Shown: positions 17,939-27,407, counted from the first letter of the stretch. The stretch is DNA of 64,000 bases from Planococcus sp. PAMC 21323 (GCF_000785555.1 NZ_CP009129.1:620001-684000), one strand, 5' to 3'. Numbers and translations are program-made. Notes: generated by a model from the sequence alone, not told the origin.

Positions 17939-19087
17939 TTACTTTGTAACATCGAATTCAATAATTTGTTCATCTGAGAGTGTTTCATAACTATTAATAT
18001 CTCTAGACTCACTTAATACAACTCGGATTTTCTCTACTTTAGAAGGATCGGTTTTAATTACAACGCCAACCTCACCATCTTTGCTAACAGGACCATAGTA
18101 ATCACTATCTTGAGCTTCATCGTAATCTATAAAATCTTTCCAATCATAGGCGATGTCAAACTTCTCTTGTTTACCTTCTGCGAATAAAACAACTTCATTT
18201 ATGCCAGTAAAAGCAACATCTTGTTCGATCGTATTTTCTGCGGTAAACTTAATGTAAAAATAATAAAACTCATCATCTATTGGTTCGTCTGTATACATAT
18301 TGTTAATATCGAATTGTTGATCTTCTGATACATTTATTGCCTTTTTAAACGACAATTCTTCCAATGTTATATTTATTGGATTTGCATCATACGTTTTATT
18401 CTCGGCGATAATTGAAACGACTTCAAAAGTTTGTTCCGGTTGTTCTACTGACGTTTCCTCGTTTGTAACCTCGGTATCTTCTTCACCAAACAAATCTTCT
18501 AATTGTGAGATGTTAGCGAAAAGTGCTTCTTCTAAATTTTCGTCGTTAACTATTTTAAATAGGCCATCTTCATCTTTTTCTAAGTTGAACTCAACTGTTC
18601 TAGTGACAAGGTCAGCGTCTTCAGCTGTAATATACTTTAGCATAATTTTTTCAGCCATTTCTTCAAGTGCTTTCTCAGTTTCAGGAGTTTCTTCTTCAAA
18701 TGCATTCGCAAATGCTAGTGGCATAATTTCAGCCATAGTACTCGTCATTACAAGCCCCATATCAAGTGACGTGATTTCAGCTTTTACTACAGCTTTGTCT
18801 TCATCAACAGAAACTTCTTCGGGTTTCTTAAATTCATATTTCTTAGAAATGCTTTTAATCATCTTTATTGCAAGTTCTTCTTCTTTTTCGCTAATGTCTT
18901 CTTGAACGGTGCTTAGGCTATCGGTTCCACCTTGAACAAACTCTCCTGCTTTTTCGAAGTTATTGTTTTGTATTGCCGATAAAAAATCATCAACTGTCGA
19001 GCTTGGATTTTCAGCTCCACAGGCAGATAAAAAGGCCAAAATTATTGCACTGAACAATAACGGGGCTAATATATTTTTGTTAGTCAT
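17939..19087 (-). CDS. Lipoprotein with DUF4878/DUF5105-like N-terminal domain
   Basis: 382 residues. Signal peptide with lipobox LSAC. NPSSTVDDFLSAIQNNNFEKAGEFV at residues about 27-52 is the repeated-helix start typical of DUF4878/DUF5105 lipoproteins. An acidic linker near residue 205 leads to a C-terminal beta-rich domain that resembles DUF5105-type sequences (FYYFYIKFTAENTIEQDVAF). Function unknown, located on the outer face of the membrane. ATG 19087 follows GAGGAAG. No partner genes lie close by. Confidence 0.72.
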   Translation of the reverse strand: MTNKNILAPLLFSAIILAFLSACGAENPSSTVDDFLSAIQNNNFEKAGEFVQGGTDSLSTVQEDISEKEEELAIKMIKSISKKYEFKKPEEVSVDEDKAVVKAEITSLDMGLVMTSTMAEIMPLAFANAFEEETPETEKALEEMAEKIMLKYITAEDADLVTRTVEFNLEKDEDGLFKIVNDENLEEALFANISQLEDLFGEEDTEVTNEETSVEQPEQTFEVVSIIAENKTYDANPINITLEELSFKKAINVSEDQQFDINNMYTDEPIDDEFYYFYIKFTAENTIEQDVAFTGINEVVLFAEGKQEKFDIAYDWKDFIDYDEAQDSDYYGPVSKDGEVGVVIKTDPSKVEKIRVVLSESRDINSYETLSDEQIIEFDVTK

Positions 19088-19260
19088 ATGTATTACTTCC
19101 TCTCAGCGTAATTAATTGCAAATACAATAAATGTTATCACTTACTGGCTTATATTGTAAGAGTCAATAAAAAGAAAGTTAGTTAATGTAAATTTTATTGA
19201 AAGAAAGAAAAAAAAAGACTCTCCCAAGTCCAATTGGACAATAGAAAAGTCATAATGGAT

Positions 19261-19971
19261 TTACAATTTTATCGTAATTCTTTTCGTTAATAATCTTATC
19301 AGCAGCAGCAACAAAGCGATCAATACTAATGATCCACCAACTGCTTGAACAATGCTAGAACCAATAGAGTTATGGAGAATCCACGGCACGACAGAACTGT
19401 TTATCCAGAAAAAGCTATTCAGACTTAACGCAGCAATTGCTATTGCGACAAAACCAAATCCAATCACCCAACCAAAGCGGTAATAACCAACGCCGATTAA
19501 CCAACCAACTAAATAATAAGTGGTAACGTTCAAGAAAAACGTAAATGTGGCTAACAACCATCCAGATGATAAATCGAATACAGTGTCTGTGTTGGTATTG
19601 ATAGGCAAGGCCGCAAAACTAGAAATCACGTGTTCAATACCAGTAATCGCTAGGGAAATGAGGGTGACCGCCAGAGCTAACGCAAAGACTGATAAAACTG
19701 TTCCGATATAAAGGTCTTTGCGAGTAATGCCTTGTTGAACAAACTGACCCATAAACCCATAGGCTGAAATAATTCCACAAACTAACAAGAAAATAGCGAC
19801 AGAATAACTGGAGAAAACGAAGAATTGTTGAATGCGTGAATCGTTTATTGACACAATTACCAATCCTATTATATGAGCAATTGTAACAAAAGAGAAAAAC
19901 CACAAACTCCATTTTAACTGTTCCGTAAAGAGGTCGACTGCTACTTTTGGGTAAAGTTTAACTGGTTTCAT
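19261..19971 (-). CDS. ABC transporter membrane subunit of a YtrA-type operon
   Basis: 236 residues with six predicted membrane helices and no soluble domain. It lies one base downstream of the ATP-binding gene and in the same operon as the GntR regulator. This matches YtrABC-like or BcrAB-like exporters in Firmicutes that respond to cell-wall antibiotics. The sequence itself is poorly conserved, so the assignment rests on topology and context. ATG 19971 follows GGGGGCG. Confidence 0.75.
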   Translation of the reverse strand: MKPVKLYPKVAVDLFTEQLKWSLWFFSFVTIAHIIGLVIVSINDSRIQQFFVFSSYSVAIFLLVCGIISAYGFMGQFVQQGITRKDLYIGTVLSVFALALAVTLISLAITGIEHVISSFAALPINTNTDTVFDLSSGWLLATFTFFLNVTTYYLVGWLIGVGYYRFGWVIGFGFVAIAIAALSLNSFFWINSSVVPWILHNSIGSSIVQAVGGSLVLIALLLLLIRLLTKRITIKL

Positions 19972-19972
19972 G

Positions 19973-20845
19973 TTAATGCGCCCCCTCTGTTAAGTGAATA
20001 AACAGATCTTGCAACGATACGGTGCCAACTTCTAAACCTTGTGCTAGTGCTGAAAGTCGATCTTCTTCACTTAAAGTACCGTAAGTCATTACCGATTTAG
20101 TACCACCAAGTTTTTGCTCATTTAAGAGTTTCATCCCGGATACAAAAAGATCGACTTGGTCTGCCGCACCTGTGATTGAAACACCTTGAGCAGAAATACT
20201 TTCGTAATCATTATCCAATAGCAAACGACCTTCATGGATAATGACGACATTGTCAAAAAGATAATCCATTTCTGAAACGAGATGAGTCGAAAGAATAAAA
20301 GTACGAGGGTGCACTGCTTGATCTGCTAAAAGTTCTTCGTAAAAAATGACGCGTGTTGGGGCATCCATGCCAAGGTAAACTTCATCGAAAATGGTAAGGG
20401 GGGTGCGACTTGCCAGTCCAATAACAACGTTTAATGCGGCTTGCATACCTTTAGACAACTTATTTATTGGCTTATCTAATGGTAGCTTAAAGCGGTTTAG
20501 TAAACGATAGGCATAGTCCTTGTCAAAATTCGGGCGATAGCGCTCTGAAAACTTCAACATCACTGGGATATTTTCGTATTCTTCTTCATAGTTTTTCGTA
20601 TAGATAAAAGAAACTTGTTGCATTTTATCTGCGTTTTCGAAGACAGCTTCGCCGTCGACTTCTACTTGTCCATGTGTCGGTTCACGGAATGCTGCTAGTA
20701 AGGATAGAAGGACTGTTTTGCCGGCTCCATTGCGTCCAATAAGCCCGTATATTTTACCAGTTTCAAATGTTAGCGAAATATCTTTTAACGCTTCTGATTT
20801 TCGGAACTTTACTGTGACATTTCTCAATTTACCTTCGGCAGCCAT
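19973..20845 (-). CDS. ABC transporter ATP-binding protein (YtrB-like)
   Basis: 290 residues with Walker A GRNGAGKT, a signature-like LSKGM, Walker B LTIFDEVYLGMD and the His switch in STHLVSEMD. The C-terminal 80 residues are variable. ATG 20845 overlaps the stop codon of the regulator gene and follows AAAGGACGTGAAG. A TTG codon one position earlier is also in frame. It powers the membrane subunit encoded next. Substrate unknown. Confidence 0.88.
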   Translation of the reverse strand: MAAEGKLRNVTVKFRKSEALKDISLTFETGKIYGLIGRNGAGKTVLLSLLAAFREPTHGQVEVDGEAVFENADKMQQVSFIYTKNYEEEYENIPVMLKFSERYRPNFDKDYAYRLLNRFKLPLDKPINKLSKGMQAALNVVIGLASRTPLTIFDEVYLGMDAPTRVIFYEELLADQAVHPRTFILSTHLVSEMDYLFDNVVIIHEGRLLLDNDYESISAQGVSITGAADQVDLFVSGMKLLNEQKLGGTKSVMTYGTLSEEDRLSALAQGLEVGTVSLQDLFIHLTEGAH

Positions 20846-21219
20846 CAAACTTCACGTCCTTTCGTGTTTTTTATCAGTCTAATGATTTCAGTTTGTGTAA
20901 TACCAAGCTTAATTGCTTCTTGAACAAGAGCTTTAACGTAATTATCAACAAATGCCTCTTTCCGTAGGACCATTAAAGTTTGTTTAGCACCTTGTGCGAC
21001 AAACATGCCAATGCCTCTTTTCTTAAACAAAATACCTTCATCTACCAACTGGTTAATCCCTTTGGAAACGGTAGCATGATTGATTTTATAAAAGCTGACA
21101 AGTTGATTGGTGGAGGGGGCTTGATCGCCTTCTTTTAATTGATCATTGACAATTTGATCTTCAATTAATTCGCGAACTTGTAAAAAAATCGGCTTACTTG
21201 AGTCAAATGCATTACTCAC
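20845..21219 (-). CDS. GntR-family regulator, YtrA subfamily
   Basis: 124 residues: a winged-helix GntR domain (PIFLQVRELIEDQIVNDQLKEGDQAPS, KINHATVSKGINQLVDEGILFKKRGIGMFV) and the short C-terminal tail that defines the YtrA group. TAAGGAGG lies seven bases before GTG 21219. An in-frame GTG at 21228 overlaps the ribosome site and is rejected. YtrA proteins repress their own ABC operon through a palindrome near the promoter, and a perfect one lies at 21245-21284. Confidence 0.9.
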   Translation of the reverse strand: MSNAFDSSKPIFLQVRELIEDQIVNDQLKEGDQAPSTNQLVSFYKINHATVSKGINQLVDEGILFKKRGIGMFVAQGAKQTLMVLRKEAFVDNYVKALVQEAIKLGITQTEIIRLIKNTKGREV

Positions 21220-21244
21220 TAAAAACACCTCCTTACATTATAAA

Positions 21245-21284
21245 AGCGGTATGGTTATATACTATTGTATATAACCATACCGCT
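21245..21284. promoter_or_regulatory. Perfect inverted repeat, probable operator of the YtrA-type regulator
   Basis: Two exact 17-base arms (AGCGGTATGGTTATATA and its complement) flank six bases, 26 bases before the regulator's start. There is no T-run or downstream gene end, so it is not a terminator. The inner arms (TATATA) could overlap the -10 of the leftward promoter. Confidence 0.8.
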
Positions 21285-21407
21285 CTAAAGGTCTATTGTC
21301 AAATTATTATTATAATTTTCAGAAAAATAACAGATCTCATAAAATGAATGATTAACTTCATGAGGTTAGAAAAGAAAAAAATTAATGACAAGAAAAAAAG
21401 AAATATA

Positions 21408-22904
21408 CTATTCAATCTTATCCGCAAGCTTTTCTTTGCTCATCCAAAATGCCGTTAAAAGTGCAAAAAAAGCAGGAATGATAGCCCAAAAGAAAGTGCT
21501 TGATATTGAAGAAGATAAAGCAGCTATCAATTGATCTGTAATTTCGGTAGGAATGTTTGCACGTCCTTCAGGAGAAAGTAGCGCGCGCGAGTCTCCTGAG
21601 AACTGAGATGCCTCAGCACCAAAGCTTTCCGTTAACTTACGCGTGAACAACTGACTTTGAATAATTCCAAAAACCGTAATGCCGATTGTCATACCAAAAG
21701 TACGCAAGAAGCTGACTGTAGAAGTTGCTGCTCCACGCTTTCGAATAGAAAATGGATGTATTGCGGCTGAAGGGATGACCGAGAACGATGCACCAATACC
21801 GAGTCCGACGAGAATCATAAATACGATAACCATAAATTTAGACGTATCAACAGACAATGTTGCGAGTAAAATCATTCCAACTGTTAATAAAGCGAGAGTT
21901 GGAATCAGGAACGATCGATAGTTAAACTTAGTCATTAAAGCGCCACCGATTGAAGCACTGACAACTGACCCAACCATCATTGGAAGTAGAACAAATCCGG
22001 CATTCGTCGCGTTGCCACCTTGAACACCTTGAATATAGAAAGGAATATAAACAGAAGCCGTAATAAATGCGGCTCCGCTAAAAATCGAAATGAGTCCGCT
22101 TGTTGCAAATAGCCGTTCTTTAAACATACTAAAGTCGATGACAGGCTCTGCCGCACGACGCTCAGCAATGATAAAGACGATTGTAAGCACTGCAAAGCTA
22201 GCGAATAAGCTAAAGCTTTGAGGAGATACCCAAGCAAACTCTTTGCCACCGAGTTCAACTGCGAACATCAGAGAGACTACCGCACCAACTAAAGTAAACG
22301 CACCAAGCCAGTCGATTTTTTGCTTAGTATGTTCGAGAGATTCTTTGTAGAAAAATGCAACCATGATAAAAGCAATTAGACCGAGTGGGATATTAATATA
22401 AAAAACCCAATTCCAATTAATATATTCTGTAATATATGCGCCAAGTAATGGTCCAAAGACACTCGAAATCCCAAATACCGCACCAAACATGCCACTCATT
22501 TTACCTCGGTGCTTTAAGGGCACAACATCAAACATGATAGTAAAAGCAATTGGCATTAACGCACCGCCACCGATGCCTTGAATGGCGCGGTAAAGGATTA
22601 GTTCATTGATCGTGTCGGCAGTACCACAGAGAACCGAACCAAACATGAAAACGATCAAACCAAAAATGAAAAACCGCTTACGTCCGTACATATCAGACAG
22701 TTTACCAAAAATTGGCATCCCTGCCATTTGCGCTACTAAATAAGCAGAGGTTACCCAGACAAATTTATCTACTCCTCCAAGCTCTCCAACAATTGATGGA
22801 AGAGCTGTCGTGACAATTGTATTGTCCATTGCCGCTACTAAAATTGCCAGTAGCAATCCGCCAATGACTACTTTCATATTGCTTTCTCTTTTGTTATACA
22901 TCAT
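21408..22904 (-). CDS. MFS multidrug efflux pump, DHA2 (EmrB/QacA) family
   Basis: 498 residues with 14 predicted membrane segments. The motif-C-like LGWVF-type region reads NWNWVFYINIPLGLIAF. Motif D1 near the N-terminus reads LDNTIV-like (MDNTIVTTALPSIVGEL), and motif A reads GKLSDMYGRKRFF. These are hallmarks of proton-driven DHA2 exporters of drugs or bile salts. The start is ATG 22904 or 22901, after GAGGGGCG. It is monocistronic. A palindrome about 60 bases upstream may bind a TetR- or MarR-type repressor that is not encoded next door. Confidence 0.9.
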   Translation of the reverse strand: MMYNKRESNMKVVIGGLLLAILVAAMDNTIVTTALPSIVGELGGVDKFVWVTSAYLVAQMAGMPIFGKLSDMYGRKRFFIFGLIVFMFGSVLCGTADTINELILYRAIQGIGGGALMPIAFTIMFDVVPLKHRGKMSGMFGAVFGISSVFGPLLGAYITEYINWNWVFYINIPLGLIAFIMVAFFYKESLEHTKQKIDWLGAFTLVGAVVSLMFAVELGGKEFAWVSPQSFSLFASFAVLTIVFIIAERRAAEPVIDFSMFKERLFATSGLISIFSGAAFITASVYIPFYIQGVQGGNATNAGFVLLPMMVGSVVSASIGGALMTKFNYRSFLIPTLALLTVGMILLATLSVDTSKFMVIVFMILVGLGIGASFSVIPSAAIHPFSIRKRGAATSTVSFLRTFGMTIGITVFGIIQSQLFTRKLTESFGAEASQFSGDSRALLSPEGRANIPTEITDQLIAALSSSISSTFFWAIIPAFFALLTAFWMSKEKLADKIE

Positions 22905-22962
22905 ATTTCGCCCCTCGCTCTTTTAAACTGATGAAAAGATATACATAGCATAATCCTTTCTG

Positions 22963-22985
22963 TATTCGAAACACAAATTCGAATA
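22963..22985. promoter_or_regulatory. Inverted repeat upstream of the MFS pump gene
   Basis: Arms TATTCGAA and TTCGAATA flank seven bases in the promoter region of the efflux gene. The size suits a dimeric repressor site. No protein can be assigned. Confidence 0.45.
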
Positions 22986-23262
22986 GCAAAAAAGTGAAAA
23001 GCAAAGTTTCGATGAAAATGTCGATGAATTAGAGGTAACGTAAAATCATTGATAGCATTTATCGAGGAATAATGAATGATTCAATAAAAAAACTATTCAG
23101 ACTAGTTCGTTATTTTCGTTTACAAATACTGTTTTCTGTATTACAGTGACAATAAGAAGGGACCAGAAGTGAAGACTTTTATTCCACACGACTAGTTCTA
23201 AATGTTGGATAGCTATGCTGCCTAGTCTGGCAAAGTTTTCTTTTTGAATTTTTGCCGTAGAT

Positions 23263-23320
23263 AAAAGCCAGTTCACCCAGACAAGCAGTTTTGCTGTTGT
23301 CTGTTTGAACTGGCTTTTTT
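23263..23320. terminator. Long terminator-like hairpin with no gene upstream
   Basis: Outer arms of 12 bp (AAAAGCCAGTTC with its complement), inner arms of 7 bp (CAGACAA/TTGTCTG) and 3 more bp around a short loop are followed by T6 on the plus strand. It lies 63 bases before the acyl-CoA dehydrogenase start. The rest of the 478-base gap (22905-23382) holds only this hairpin and the palindrome at 22963. I see no credible gene there. Confidence 0.7.
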
Positions 23321-23382
23321 GCACGATGTTTGTATGAATCGGGAAAAACTAACTAGTAATCATAAAAAAGGGGCGATGGATC

Positions 23383-24591
23383 ATGGATTTTTCATTTACC
23401 GAAGAGCAAGAGATGTTGCGGCATACAACACGTGGATTTGTGGACAAAGAAATACTACCGTTTATCGAAGAATGGGATCGTACCGGTAAATCAGATCCTG
23501 CTATTTACAAGAAACTCGCAGACTTAGGTTTGATGGGTGTTTGCATACCTGAAGAATATGGTGGCGGTGGCATGGATTATAATTCGCTGGCAATTGTTTG
23601 TGAAGAACTTGAACGCGGGGACACAGCATTTCGCACAGCGGTTTCAGTTCATACGGGCTTGAACAGCTTGACCATTCTGCAATGGGGGACAGAAGAACAA
23701 AAGCAGCGATATTTAATCCCACAAGCAAAAGGAGAGAAAGTCGGAGCTTTTGGGTTGACCGAACCAAGCGCTGGGTCAGATGTAGTAGCGATGAAATCGA
23801 CGGCTTTAAAACAAGGCGATCATTATTTACTAAACGGACAGAAGACGTGGATTTCACTATGTGATGTGGCAGATCATTTTATCGTATTTGCTTATACTGG
23901 AGACCAAGCAGAAAAGCACAAGGCGATTTCTGCATTTATTGTCGAGCGTACATGGAATGGATTTTCTTCTAAAGCGATTAAAGGCAAACACGGAATTCGT
24001 GCAGGCAATACCGGTGAACTATTTTTTGAAGATGTCAAAATACCGAAAGAAAACTTGTTAGGAAAAGAAGGCGAAGGATTTAAAATTGCGATGGCTGCTC
24101 TTGATAATGGACGATTTACCGTGGCAGCTGGGGCGGTAGGGCAAATCATGGCATGCTTAGAAGCGAGTGTCAGTTACTGCCGACAACGCCAAACATTCGG
24201 CCAAGAGATTGGGCGTCATCAATTGGTACAACAAATGATTGCCAACATGGAAGCTGGCTTTCAAATGAGTCGCCTACTTGTTTATCGTGCAGGAGAGCTA
24301 AAGAATAAAGGAAAGCGCAATACACGAGAAACTTCTTTGGCGAAATGGCAAGCTTGTGATTTTGCTTATAAAGCTGCAGATGATGCTTTCCAAATTCACG
24401 GAGCCTATGGCTATTCAGACGAATATCCAGTAAGCCGCTACTTACGTAACTCGAAAGCTCCGGTGATTTATGAAGGCACGCGTGAAATTCATACGATTAT
24501 GCAAGCAGAATATGTTTTAGGATATAAAGAAGATAAAGCTTTATCACACACATTGCCAGCTTGGGAACAGCAAAGCGGTATAAGTGAATAA
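23383..24591 (+). CDS. Acyl-CoA dehydrogenase
   Basis: 402 residues, the usual length for a soluble ACAD. FAD/substrate motifs are GAFGLTEPSAGSD and WISLCDVADHFIVFA. The C-terminal domain has RQTFGQEIGRHQLVQQMIA and IHGAYGYSDEYPVSRYLRN. The catalytic base is Glu in VIYEGTREIH. It oxidises an acyl-CoA to the 2-enoyl-CoA and passes electrons to ETF. The chain length or branching cannot be set from this alone. ATG 23383 follows AAAGGGGCG. It stands alone, without other beta-oxidation genes around it. Confidence 0.9.
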   Translation: MDFSFTEEQEMLRHTTRGFVDKEILPFIEEWDRTGKSDPAIYKKLADLGLMGVCIPEEYGGGGMDYNSLAIVCEELERGDTAFRTAVSVHTGLNSLTILQWGTEEQKQRYLIPQAKGEKVGAFGLTEPSAGSDVVAMKSTALKQGDHYLLNGQKTWISLCDVADHFIVFAYTGDQAEKHKAISAFIVERTWNGFSSKAIKGKHGIRAGNTGELFFEDVKIPKENLLGKEGEGFKIAMAALDNGRFTVAAGAVGQIMACLEASVSYCRQRQTFGQEIGRHQLVQQMIANMEAGFQMSRLLVYRAGELKNKGKRNTRETSLAKWQACDFAYKAADDAFQIHGAYGYSDEYPVSRYLRNSKAPVIYEGTREIHTIMQAEYVLGYKEDKALSHTLPAWEQQSGISE

Positions 24592-24805
24592 TTCAATTTA
24601 AAATTACCCGAATCTTCTATTTTTATAGAGTACTATAGAAACAATGGTTTATACTAAAAGAGAGAGATTTTTTTATATTGCAAATGCAACAGCGAACAAT
24701 GTGAACGGATTGAGAGATTAGTTTTTATAGGTAAAGGGTAATCTTTCAGTAGGTAAGAGAAACTGCTTAGTTGTAACAAAAAACCACAAAAAGAGGAGAA
24801 TGAAG

Positions 24806-25522
24806 ATGGAAATTTTAAAACGATTTAAAGATATTATGACGAGCAATATTCATGCGCTATTAGACAAAGCTGAAGATCCGGAAAAAATGATCGATCAATA
24901 TTTGCGTGATTTGAATAGCGACTTAGGCAAGGTGAAATCAGAAACAGCTGCGATTATGGCGGCTGAAAAACGAGAACGCCGTGAACTGAGTGAAGTTGAA
25001 AAAGAAATTGACGACATGCAGCGCTATGCTGTAAAAGCATTAGAAGCAGGAAATGAAGAAGATGCTCGTAAGTTTTTGCAACGTAAAGCGGAGCTTTCTG
25101 AAAAATTAACAGATAAAAAGACGGCTGTAGAACTAGCAGCTGCCAATACGCAACAAATGCGCCAAATGCATGACAAGCTAGAATCGGATATCGGCGAACT
25201 AGAATCTCGTCGCTCTGAACTAAAAGGTAAAGCTGCTGTAGCAAAAACACAAAAACGAATGAACGATTTTGCTTCGTCAGTCGATGGAGCAGGTGAGCGA
25301 ATTTCTGCTTTTGACAAAATGGAACAAAAAATCAACCAAGAGCTTGATAGAGCAAATGCAATGTCGGAACTAAATAAAAGTTCAGGAACTGATATTAAAG
25401 ATTTGGCATCAAAATATGATGGTGACGCATCTGTTGATAATGAGCTAGAGTCGCTAAAAGCTGGCATCAATGTAGACGATGAATTAGCAGCATTAAAAAC
25501 TCAATTAGGCAAAGACAAATGA
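24806..25522 (+). CDS. pspA: PspA/IM30 family membrane-stress protein
   Basis: 238 residues, nearly all helical coiled coil, with the N-terminal amphipathic helix MEILKRFKDIMTSNIHALLD and PEKMIDQYLRDL typical of PspA/LiaH/YdjF. Such proteins assemble into rings or rods on damaged membranes. AGAGGAG places the start at ATG 24806. ATG 24800 is too close to it. It is followed by YdjG-, YdjH- and YdjI-like genes, as in Bacillus subtilis ydjFGHI. Confidence 0.9.
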   Translation: MEILKRFKDIMTSNIHALLDKAEDPEKMIDQYLRDLNSDLGKVKSETAAIMAAEKRERRELSEVEKEIDDMQRYAVKALEAGNEEDARKFLQRKAELSEKLTDKKTAVELAAANTQQMRQMHDKLESDIGELESRRSELKGKAAVAKTQKRMNDFASSVDGAGERISAFDKMEQKINQELDRANAMSELNKSSGTDIKDLASKYDGDASVDNELESLKAGINVDDELAALKTQLGKDK

Positions 25523-25569
25523 GAATAGGTAGACAATATATTCTTGTGAGCTAAAGGGGGACGGATAGA

Positions 25570-26598
25570 ATGGTCACTCAATATAAATGTCCAAACTGTG
25601 GCTCGGATATGGCATACGATAGCGAATCAGGCCATCTTTCCTGTCCGAACTGTGGCAGACAAGATGACATCGAAACATTTCCGGAAACGAATATTATTCG
25701 GAAGTTCGACCCAGGTGAAGCAAAAGAATACCATTGTGAAAACTGCGGAGCGGTTATTTTAACAGAAGCAGAAACCACAGCCACCCATTGCAGTTTTTGT
25801 GGTGCACCGGTGTTATTAGCAGATCGATTAACAGGAGACTTAGCTCCTGCTAAAGTGATTCCTTTTACCGTCAGTAAAGAAGAAGCTGTTGCTGCTTTTA
25901 AAAAGTGGACGAAAAATGGCAGATTAACGCCAAGAGGATTTACAAGTGGCGACCGCATAAAAAAAATGACGGGGATGTATGTGCCATTTTGGTTATATGA
26001 TATTGAAGGAAAAGCTGATGTCGCAGCACTTGCAACGAGAGTACGTAGTTATACGACAGGCGATACGATTTACACAGAGACCGATTTTTATGATGTGCGC
26101 CGGGAGTTAGATCTCAGTTATTTAAAAGTGCCAGCTGATGCATCGGAAAAAATGGACGATGACTTAATGGATAAACTCGAGCCTTATAATTACGAGGAAC
26201 TTAAAGATTTTAAAATGCCTTATTTAGCAGGGTATCTTGCGGAAAAATATGATTATGATGACGAACAAATATTTTCACGAGTCGAATCAAAAATCGTTCC
26301 TTATATCGATTCGTATATAGGCAGTACCATTTCAGGCTATTCAACTGTTAGCTATACCAACAAACAAATTCATACCAATAAAAAAAATGTCTACTATACG
26401 TTATTTCCTGTATGGATGGTTTATTACGACTTTGACAATAAAGAACATACTTTTGCGATGAATGGTCAAACGGGTAAAGTGGTAGGCAAGCCACCGATTA
26501 GCGCGTTTAAAGTGGCTGCCTGGTTTACCGGAATTGCAGCTTCCACATTTGCAGTAGTAAAAGCCATTTCGTTTGCTGTGGGAGGTGTTTTTTGGTGA
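25570..26598 (+). CDS. ydjG: Zinc-ribbon membrane protein, YdjG-like
   Basis: 342 residues. Two zinc ribbons at the N-terminus: CPNCG with CPNCG, and CENCG with CSFCG, in TFIIB style. A long beta-rich middle (KMTGMYVPFWLYDIEG, VYYTLFPVWMVYYDFDNKEHTFAMNG) and a C-terminal membrane helix follow. In B. subtilis YdjG and YdjH recruit a YdjI/YdjF complex to the membrane. It overlaps the next gene by four bases. Likely envelope stress. Confidence 0.87.
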   Translation: MVTQYKCPNCGSDMAYDSESGHLSCPNCGRQDDIETFPETNIIRKFDPGEAKEYHCENCGAVILTEAETTATHCSFCGAPVLLADRLTGDLAPAKVIPFTVSKEEAVAAFKKWTKNGRLTPRGFTSGDRIKKMTGMYVPFWLYDIEGKADVAALATRVRSYTTGDTIYTETDFYDVRRELDLSYLKVPADASEKMDDDLMDKLEPYNYEELKDFKMPYLAGYLAEKYDYDDEQIFSRVESKIVPYIDSYIGSTISGYSTVSYTNKQIHTNKKNVYYTLFPVWMVYYDFDNKEHTFAMNGQTGKVVGKPPISAFKVAAWFTGIAASTFAVVKAISFAVGGVFW

Positions 26599-27374
26599 GC
26601 ACGTTTAAAGCAAAAGGATTGCAGATAATTTGTTTATTGCTTTTATTTATTGGAATAAGTGGCATGACTGTATTTGCTGCAGCCGATCAGCACATATACG
26701 ATGATGCCAATTTATTGAGCAAAGCAGAAATAGTTGAATTAGAAGCGGTCGCGACAGAATATAGTCAGAAACAAGATGTAGATTTTTTGTTTTTAACTTC
26801 TGCTGATGAACAGTCAACAGACATCATTACATACATGAGTGATTTTTTTGATGACTGGGCAGTCGAAAACAACCAAGAAAATGCGGTTTTGCTGACGATG
26901 AATATTGCTACGCGCGATGTTTACTTAGCTGGTTTTGGAACAGCGGAAACAACACTAGATAACAAACGTGTCGATTTGGTACTCGATCGAATTATTTCGG
27001 AAATGCAAAATGGTGATTATGCAGATGCTTTCCGTGAAACGGTAACGACATCAAGCCGTTATATGGAGTTTAAGCCAGGTGTTAATCCGGAAAACATCTT
27101 TTTAAAAACATGGTTTCAAGTAGGAATTGCGTTACTACTAGGGGGAGCCGTTGTCAGTTTCATGCTCTACAATTCAGCTGGACGTGTCACGACAACAGCT
27201 AGCACTTATTTTGATGGCAATAATACGAGAGTGACAGAAACAAGAGACCAATTCCGGAATAAAACCGTCTCACGTCGTAAAGTTCCTAAAAGCAATAGTG
27301 GAGGTGGCGGCTTTGGTGGTGGTGGAAGTACCGGAGGCGGGCGATCATTTAGTGGCGGTGGACGCAAGTTTTAA
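26595..27374 (+). CDS. ydjH: TPM-domain membrane protein, YdjH-like
   Basis: 259 residues: signal/anchor helix, TPM domain (HIYDDANLLSKAEIVELEAVATEYSQ... DVYLAGFGTAE), second membrane helix near residue 180, and a Gly/Ser-rich tail (GGGGFGGGG, FSGGGRKF). GTG 26595 lies eight bases after GGGAGGTG. TTG 26592 is an alternative. TPM domains bind metal or act as phosphatases in some members. Here the role follows from the ydjFGHI context: anchoring the stress complex. Confidence 0.85.
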   Translation: MSTFKAKGLQIICLLLLFIGISGMTVFAAADQHIYDDANLLSKAEIVELEAVATEYSQKQDVDFLFLTSADEQSTDIITYMSDFFDDWAVENNQENAVLLTMNIATRDVYLAGFGTAETTLDNKRVDLVLDRIISEMQNGDYADAFRETVTTSSRYMEFKPGVNPENIFLKTWFQVGIALLLGGAVVSFMLYNSAGRVTTTASTYFDGNNTRVTETRDQFRNKTVSRRKVPKSNSGGGGFGGGGSTGGGRSFSGGGRKF

Positions 27375-27407
27375 GTGTGGATTGAACTAGAGGAAGGAAT
27401 GAACAAA

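Noticed and set aside
23097..23324. 75-codon minus-strand frame before the acyl-CoA dehydrogenase
   Set aside because: It begins within the long hairpin terminator and has no ribosome site.
23340..23385. T-box or other riboswitch leader before the acyl-CoA dehydrogenase
   Set aside because: The conserved T-box sequence is absent and the gene is not an amino-acid gene. Only a plain terminator-like hairpin is visible.
24592..24800. Sigma-W-type promoter before pspA
   Set aside because: A partial GAAAC is present, but no CGTA-type -10 at 16-17 bases, so not supported by eye.
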